DNA of 64,000 bases from Hirundichthys speculiger (taxonomy: Eukaryota > Chordata > Actinopteri > Beloniformes > Exocoetidae). Positions 57,598 through 64,000 of the stretch are shown piece by piece (within the stretch, counting starts at the first letter, position 1; every line of letters starts with the position of its first letter). Where the stretch lies: positions 3,808,749-3,872,748 of the forward strand of contig JAGFBZ010000865.1 in assembly GCA_018398805.1 (NCBI GenBank). Reading direction: 5' to 3'. The notes below the pieces were generated by a model. The model worked only from the letters and a program-made list of their open reading frames with translations, ran no database searches and had not been told where the DNA came from. Position numbers and translations under genes: made by a program.

Positions 57598-58367
57598 ACA
57601 GTAATCCCCTACATTTCACGGCCTCAGTAATCAAGGTCTCAGTACATCGCGGAAGTTTCAAAAATATTCATAGAAAAAAAATATTTGAAAAAATTTTTTT
57701 TTAATTCAAACGAAGCGCGCGAGGCTGAAGCGAAACCCATCACATCAAGAACGAGTCTCGGGAAGCAACAAAAGCCTACACGGGAGGCCCCATGAACAAA
57801 TATCAAGACCTGTGATTGGCTGCTTTGATGGGCATTACTGTGCCGTCGGTTGTCTGTACGCTGATTGGCTGACACGCGTCCCCCCATCTCTTGCTCTTGT
57901 CAGCTACGCACAAAGGAGAGATCGTCAAAGTGAGTGTATCTTCCGTAGATTTTGCGTACGTGCGTACATGTATACTGTATGTACATATTAGAGATGCGCG
58001 GATGAACTGCGCACCCGCGGGCGGAGCGGATAATCCGCATATCGGGCGGATGACTCGTCAAAAAATAATACTTTAATTAAATTCGGACGGGTTGCGGTTG
58101 AAGCACTCAAATAATAATAATAAGAAAAAATATTTTACATATTATTAAAAAGGATGGCGGGTCGGTTCGGTTTTGAAAATTGGTGAAAAAAACGTTCCTG
58201 CAAATGGATAGCGGGTGGATAGAGATTTTAAGAAGCGGTTGCGGGTTAAAATATACGTCATCCGCGCATCTGTAGTACATAAACATGTACATGTACATCC
58301 ACATCGCAGTTTTCATCATTCGCGGGGGGGGTCACAGCCCCCATTAACCGTGTGGGGGGGATTACTG
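57598..58367 (+). mobile_element. Mariner/Tigger-like non-autonomous element with nested hAT MITE
   Basis: Ends CAGTAATCCCC and its inverse at 58357-58367, each bordered by TA (57596-57597, 58368-58369). Internal CGCGG words near both ends fit the cgcgg-rich termini of Tigger-type elements. It is interrupted by the MITE at 57989-58274. No transposase is visible. Confidence 0.78.
57989..58274 (+). mobile_element. hAT MITE, 286 bp
   Basis: TAGAGATGCGCGGATG at the left and, inverted, TACAGATGCGCGGATG at the right. Flanking octamers are GTACATAT (57981-57988) and GTACATAA (58275-58282), seven of eight. Inserted in the element at 57598-58367, so it is the younger of the two. Confidence 0.85.
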
Positions 58368-58859
58368 TATATATATTCACTAATGTGGAAATGAAACGTC
58401 CTATGTTTCCTTGTAGTCTGCAGCAGATAAACAACAAAGACCTTACTTTCAAAAATCTAATTTTTCTCTCATGAAAGTTGTCTGTACCGTTTTTACTCAA
58501 GTTAGTGCACTTAGGGCCTGATTTACTAAAGGTTTGCGTGCGTAAAAACGTGTGCAAACTTGACACCACTCGCAAACCAATGCGCAAGCTGATCTACTAA
58601 CCGCGTGCAAAGAGGACTGCGCCTCTCAAATGAGGAAAATAGCACACGCTGTTCATTTAGTACTTTTGCCCTGATGAATAATCAATATGGGGCGTACCCG
58701 CCAGAAAGCGCTAAATACTGGGAGGGGAAAATGCAAATAGGGCCATTTACCACACGCAATGAGATTTACCAATCCTGAAAGTAATTGCAGGGATTGTGAT
58801 TGCGTCTGTATTTAATACGTTCGAAAGGAAGGTGCTAATCTGCCCAGCATTACGCACCG

Positions 58860-59019
58860 ATGGCTGCTGTTATTGTGGCAAGGAGGCGACATCGCCAAAA
58901 TCAAAGAATACGCAGAGAGAGTCTTTCGGACTCGTGTAAATTTGTTTGGAATGAATGAAAACCAGTTTTGAAACTTAAGGGCTGATTTGGAGCCGGTCAC
59001 AAGCACATGCAAAAGGAGA
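58860..59019 (+). pseudogene. Harbinger transposase N-terminal remnant
   Basis: From the ATG at 58860 the frame gives MAAVIVARRRHRQNQRIRRE. A single-base shift then moves the match to FRTRVNLFGMNE, and a further fragment RADLEPVTSTCKR lies at about 58978-59016. These are, in order, the usual beginning and first helix region of fish Harbinger transposases. The sequence then ends abruptly, so the whole DDE catalytic domain has been deleted. Confidence 0.7.
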
Positions 59020-59175
59020 AATATTTTATTTGAATGTTAAATCGAGTATTATTCAGCAAAAGGTTGCCACAGGAGGCACATTCATTTTTTTTATTTGTGA
59101 TAATAAATAAGTCACGTGTTTTCATGGAGAAAAAAGTGTTTCTTATTGTGCGCCTACCTTGTTCTGCAGTTGGCT

Positions 59176-59565
59176 CTAGCGCGTCATACCCCGTATCCCA
59201 GTTATCTGCTCCTCGCAGAAGGTGAGCTGCACCTGCTCCTCAATGCTGGTTAGAGGCATCTCTTCCGCAGGCCCTCCACCTGTCTTGTTTGCCGAAGTTT
59301 TATTAAAGGCCACTTTTTCTTTAGTTCTTTGCCTTATATCTTGCCACCGTCTTTTAACCTCATCTGCCGTTCTTTTTGTCTTACCAACTGCATTTATTCT
59401 ATCGCAGATTTTCTCCCATATTGCGTTTCTTTTGGTAATGTTTAAATTTCTTTGCTTTAGTTCATGAATGTGTTTATTTGCCTCTTCCACTAATATCTCT
59501 AACTCCAACTCGTCAAATTTCATTTTGCGCTTGCGTCTATCCTGCTTTCCATCCAGACTCTCCAT
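59176..59565 (-). CDS. Harbinger Myb/SANT-like DNA-binding protein
   Basis: A 129-residue open frame. In PIF/Harbinger elements this second protein binds DNA and brings the transposase to the nucleus and to the element ends. A Myb/SANT-like trihelix spans roughly residues 13-78, with tryptophans in the NAIWEKICDRINAV and VKRRWQDIRQRTKEKV helices and a basic N-terminus (KQDRRKRKMKF) that could act as a nuclear signal. It ends at a stop at 59176-59178, and a splice-donor-like AAGGTAGGC follows shortly downstream near 59155, so the parent protein may have continued. The frame is intact, unlike the transposase on the opposite strand. No host partner gene is nearby. Confidence 0.8.
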   Translation of the reverse strand: MESLDGKQDRRKRKMKFDELELEILVEEANKHIHELKQRNLNITKRNAIWEKICDRINAVGKTKRTADEVKRRWQDIRQRTKEKVAFNKTSANKTGGGPAEEMPLTSIEEQVQLTFCEEQITGIRGMTR

Positions 59566-59749
59566 GGCGCAAACCGTAAGACACGCAACACCTCATTTAA
59601 ATACTGCGGTTTGCACCCGTTATCAATTGCGCGAGCATTCTTAGTTGATCACCCGCAAAACACACAACAACAGCACGCGCAAACTTTTTCAGTGCACACG
59701 CAATTTAGTACTCTTTATTTAGGATCTTAGTAAATCAGGCCCTTAATGC

Positions 59750-60625
59750 TCATATGAGTCACCATTCAGTGTAGTATTTTAGATCCAAAATCTGGGATAC
59801 TCCTTTGGCTTATATCTAATGTGTGGGTCCCAGTGGGCACACAAGTACACTGGTCCATCGTCTTTGCAGTTTTGCTATGTTTTTGATGCAACCTCAAGTC
59901 ACACCAGGAATGTTTCGGGACTGAAGTGCTTTTGAGCACTTCCTTCTTAGCTGGATTCTTGATATTACGAGTTAACCCAAAGGTTTTGAGATAACGTGGG
60001 AATCACACAATAATCTGCTAATTGAAAGACATATTTCTCACATTGTCTTTCCATGCAAAAACGATGAGTGTCAAATAAAATGAGTTTTTTGACTTCTACA
60101 TAAAAACCCATCCTGCTACATGGCTGAAATCTCTTCAGAGACCACCTGAAACTCTTAAACCTTTAAACTCTGCTGGTTGAAATCTCAATGTACAAACTGA
60201 TACCTGTTTGTGGCGTTTTATTTTGAAAATTGAGCAGATTCTCTATGTGGTACATGAGTCTGACGTCCTGCTAGCTAGATATGCCATGTCTAAAATTATG
60301 CAGCTTTTTTACAGTCTAACACCAAAATAGACTTGGCTTGTGTCTTTTGTGGACCAGAGGAGACAGTTGCTTCTGGGACACTTCTATTGCATGTCAATGC
60401 TTCTAGTGGGACCAGTTTCATTGACTCCAGCGGCCACGCAGCTGCACTGCAGTACTTTCATGCTATTGACAGCATTTGGTCAATTTGGCCATTGACAGCA
60501 TATGTGACCTATAAGGTTTGTATAGAGAGCTTCTGAAGCCCATTTTTTTCTCAGGCTGCTTGCTGCTGTGTTGTAAAGAGGCCAGAGACCAGCAGCGCCA
60601 ACAACCTGGAAGCTGGAAACACGAA
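59750..60625. other. No recognisable gene
   Basis: Nothing recognisable. Open frames at 60333-60536 and 60463-60669 lack motifs, and the second overlaps a MITE. Confidence 0.4.
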
Positions 60626-60635
60626 CCAGTTAGCT

Positions 60636-61024
60636 CAGTGGTTCTCAAACTTTTAATGCTGCATACCACGCCTTTACCAAAAAGTAGTATACTTTATATA
60701 GTTATAGTATACTATAGTATACTCAAGTATACTTATATTATACTTAAGTGTACTACTTTACCTGAGAAACTATTGAGCTCTCTGAGTACCACCATGATGA
60801 CCAATTTTAAAATAGAGCCATATATGCCTTCTCAATTAGCTTTAAACACAAAGGAGAGATGTTTATTCCTCATTGTGGTTATTTATTGTTACCTGAATTT
60901 CATTTGAAACATTGTATTTATAATGCATTGTCATGCATTGACAAGTCATGATGTTTCCCCGCATACCACCAGAGAGCTCTCGCGTACCACCAGTGGTACG
61001 TGTACCACAGTTTGCGCACCACTG
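60636..61024 (-). mobile_element. hAT MITE, 389 bp, perfect 8-bp TSD
   Basis: Starts CAGTGGTTCTCAAACTTTTA and ends GTTTGCGCACCACTG. The identical octamer AGTTAGCT flanks both sides (60628-60635, 61025-61032). It is an inverted relative of 43467-43957, sharing the CCAGTGGTACGTGTACCAC palindrome near one end and the CATGATGACCAATTTTAAA/ATTTAAAATTGGTCGTCATGG core. Confidence 0.9.
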
Positions 61025-61034
61025 AGTTAGCTGT

Positions 61035-63790
61035 TTTTTGCTGGCTTAGCCTCTACTAACCCAGGATGATCATTAATATTACTTTATATTAATTTCTTTT
61101 CAGTTTGCCCAAACGTCCTCATTTCAAATGTTGCAAAAGACGAAAGAAGTCCTGCTGGGCTTTAGCATGGCTCACCACGGTGCGACTGGACATCCCGTTG
61201 GAGACTCACTAGCAGTCTGCAGGCAGCTAAGATAGAGGCTGAGGCCAGGTGTGGAGCTCCACCGTGGAGCTAGAAGGCCTCACGACGTATCCTGAGTTCT
61301 GAAATGATTCTCCGGATCACTTAACTGATCGTCGAAAGCCTGAGCACCGGATTGGCTGGCACAGCACTAGCTTCTGCAACCGGCAGAGCCTTCACGGAGA
61401 ATAATTTGAAGACTCTTTCAGGCAGTTATACTGGGACCTCCAGTCATCCTCTAGGCCATGGACCTTTACAGTGGGACCTCTGGTCTCTAATGTATTTTTG
61501 GTGGAGAAGTGGAATGACTGCTGATGTTAGCTCAGCTCAGCTAAGCTAAACTTCATCTTCAGATCCTTAGAAACCAACCACAGTGGGCCACAGAGGTCTG
61601 TTAGTATAATTAACACAAATAAACATATTCTCTTTTTGAAATATTCTCTCTAAACATATTCTCTTTAAAATATGACCATGATCTGTGACCATAACAACAA
61701 TGGCTAGCTGTGATAGCCAAGGACAGAGCCAAGGCAAATGACAAATGACATCCACAATCTGATTGGTCAGCTTTATTGTTTGAAAGAAATTTATCTGTCT
61801 TGGTACTAAAAATTTCACCCCACGTACAGTTGTCATGAATGTCAAAACTAACAATGGAAACCAGTTTAAAAGAGGCTGTGTATGACTGCATCTTGGACGA
61901 CATCCAACCAACTATCTTTAAGCTGTTTTTCATACCAGCTGCTTTTGAGCTGGTATGATCATGTTGTAGCATTACATCACTGCATGTGTGGAAGCCAACC
62001 ATGAAAAACATACCAAAAACTTACAAAATTTCAAACAATATTTGGAATTTTGGGGCTATCTCCTTGTCGTGTTTTGTATCACACCCTGGGGTGTTTATTA
62101 GGAGAAACATGGTATATCTGATTTTTCTGTCGATGTGAACCATATCTGATTTTTTTTTTTTTTTAAGAGTTGTATGGAACCAAAAATTTGATAATCAATT
62201 CTGATTTTACAATCCAAATTTCACTTCATTATGTGGTTAAGAAATAAGGCACATTTTATTGATGAGTGTATTTTTCAGAATATATACAGCTTGACAAAAG
62301 TTTTACATTTCTGTAAATATGCATTTCAATGTCTACTTGTTTTCATTTTTTGCTGTGCACATTTCTGCAAGGGGAGGGTTACATTTCTCAGTAGGGAAGC
62401 ACAACTCAGCTGAAAAAAGATCAATCTTTTTCTCTTTGATATCTCGATATATAGTTGGTCTTTCCAGCTCAAAGTCTGCAATAACAGCTGCAATCATTTT
62501 TATTCTGTACTCTTGTCCTGCTTCAGTCAACTGTCTCGCTTGAATATAGTCTTACAAATATTTTGTGTTCTGTTGTTGTTGATACAAATGACACATGCTG
62601 TCAGGTTTCTTATGCACACGCCTGCCATTTCAGAGGGCTGTCACATTTACATGAAAGTCCGATGCAAGATTTTCATAGTAAGAAATGTGAACCATGAAAC
62701 CAGATCATTACAAAATAAAAATTGCATTAGAAATGATTGATGTGGCTTGCCGTGTTAACGCATACAAAAAATATGTTCAAATAATCTGTGAAGCTGTAGG
62801 AGTTGTAGATCTTTTGAGAATAACTGAACCATGGACCTTACTTATAAAGAAGAGTTCATTGTATAATTAAAAGAAAAAGTGATATTTTGACAAAATTATA
62901 TTTATACTCGTGGTTACCATTTTTTGCATACTAGCATTAGCAAACCAGCATTAAATACAAAGTACACCTGTTGATGATGGGCATGCCATACGTTTTGGTT
63001 ATTTTTCGTCAAAAACAAAAGCACAGAAGCAATTATATTTTTAGCAAAAAAAAAAATGGTGTTAAAATTTAGAGATTTTGCAGCTTTTGTGGGGGTACCT
63101 AATCTCATTCAGTTTCACAGCAATCCATCAAAGTCTCAGTTTCAAACTCATGGGGCTGTTAGTCAGGCAATCATCAAAGTAATTAGCATTGATGCTCAAG
63201 AAAGTCTAAATGCTTATATAAAATTCCATGCCACAAAGAGCAGAAGTCGAAGGCTGACTTAACGACCTTTCTGTTCAAAATATGGTTTGGTTGGTATCAG
63301 ATTTCCCACAAAAATGTAAATGCTAGTGCAGACGATTTGAATAAAAATTCAATTTTTATGAGACAGAGTTGCAAGCTTTCCATTCCATTGTATTAGTTGA
63401 CATGTTTTCAAACACCTAGTGTTTCATGGTATTGGAGAATGAAGGCTAATTACAGCCTTTCCTCCATGCTTTGATTTTGCAAGGAGCATCTGATTGTCTG
63501 ACCTGCAAAGTATGCAGTGAGCCAGGAGATAGCAGAGCATTGTGTCTTATAATTAGTGGTTCTTTTGCATGTTAGAGTGAATAGATATCCCAGTTCACCA
63601 GGAGACAGCCAATTAACTTTCTTCTCTTCTTTTTGTGTAGGCATACTCAGCTTCTAAGGGAATAATTTGCCCCTTCGTTCTCTGGATGTTAAGACAGTCA
63701 AATGTGTCCAACACTATCATTCACCCCTCTGTTTCATCCATTTTGTACCCTGTCATGTCAAAGCATGGACAAAAAAATTGCATATTCTGT
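61035..63790. other. No recognisable gene
   Basis: Long AT-rich interval. The repeated CATATTCTCTTT words at 61624-61670 form a short local repeat. The frames at 61567-62011 have no recognisable motif. Confidence 0.45.
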
Positions 63791-63794
63791 TTTA

Positions 63795-63795
63795 G

Positions 63796-63855
<60 letters not shown>
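63795..63855. repeat. (TA)n microsatellite, about 60 bp
   Basis: Uninterrupted TA array immediately to the left of a hAT-like terminus. Confidence 0.95.
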
Positions 63856-63858
<3 letters not shown>

Positions 63859-64000
63859 GGCTGTCAAAGTTAACGCGTTAACGCGTGATTAACGCAAAAT
63901 AATTTTAACGCAATTAATTATTTTAACGCGTGATTAACGCGAGACTTAGCCTGGCCGTTGATGTAGAGAGGAGAGTAGGTTTAATGAGCCTCGGGCCCCA
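63856..64000 (+). mobile_element. hAT-like MITE, left end, cut by window edge
   Basis: Begins TAGGGCTGTCAAAG and continues with repeated GTTAACGCG and GATTAACGC words, a common fish hAT-derived MITE start. The right end lies outside the window. Confidence 0.6.

Larger units (their letters stand above)
58514..59742. mobile_element. PIF/Harbinger element, internally deleted, 1229 bp
   Basis: Terminal inverted repeats GGGCCTGATTTACTAA and TTAGTAAATCAGGCCC (58514-58529, 59727-59742) are perfect, and both flanks are TTA (58511-58513, 59743-59745), the 3-bp TSD of PIF/Harbinger. Such elements carry two divergent genes, a DDE transposase and a Myb-like protein. Here the Myb-like ORF is open (59176-59565, minus) while only the start of the transposase remains (58860-59019, plus). 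Confidence 0.93.

Noticed and set aside
1..64000. CRISPR array, bacterial operons, riboswitches
   Set aside because: No spaced direct repeats, no ribosome-binding-site-led gene clusters; the sequence is clearly vertebrate-like.

Overview
This 64 kb window looks like AT-rich intergenic or intronic DNA of a ray-finned (teleost) fish. The main evidence is the repeat content. It holds a nearly complete Rex3 (RTE-clade) LINE, Rex1/L2-type and R4/Rex6-type LINE relics, fish tRNA-derived SINEs, many hAT, Tc1/mariner and PIF/Harbinger elements, long (TA)n, (CA)n and (GATA)n tracts, and no bacterial gene organisation. I could not recognise any host protein-coding gene, tRNA, rRNA or other conserved RNA gene. 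The long open frames that can be explained all belong to mobile elements.

Layout. 1-4.1 kb: a 54-nt poly-C tract and two copies of a hAT-type non-autonomous element. 5.3-9.5 kb: RTE endonuclease relic, tRNA-SINE, LINE 3' tail. 12.0-15.3 kb: Rex3 on the minus strand with a 13-bp target-site duplication (TSD) and three clear coding lesions. 15.4-16.7 kb: mariner-type MITE and a solo LTR with a perfect 5-bp TSD. 17.3-19.4 kb: L1-type relic. 20.57-23.32 kb: one hAT element with a perfect 8-bp TSD, filled by later insertions. 26-40 kb: scattered (GGAT)-tailed repeats, a Tigger-like element, LINE tails, SINE heads, a Tc1 relic. 40.5-45.4 kb: an LTR-like unit, a 1.9-kb retroviral LTR with a stub of internal sequence, a hAT element carrying a second hAT MITE, and an R4/Rex6-type LINE relic. 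45.9-47.5 kb: a giant palindromic foldback element whose arms are TAAATC/TAAATG-type arrays. 48-54.5 kb: Tc1 relic and two Rex1/L2-like LINEs, one split by a hAT MITE. 57.6-61.0 kb: a TA-flanked element with a nested MITE, an internally deleted PIF/Harbinger element that keeps an open Myb/SANT-like ORF, and another hAT MITE. The right edge is a (TA)n tract followed by the start of a further hAT-like element.

The most unusual object is the foldback element (45912-47530). It has a 6-bp direct repeat, inverted arms of several hundred bp made largely of hexamer arrays, and a loop that seems to hold the first codons of an unrecognised protein. The nesting of elements with readable TSDs also lets parts of the insertion history be ordered. 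Coordinates of decayed repeats are approximate; those with TSDs were read base by base. Family names rest on motif recognition from memory, not on a database search.
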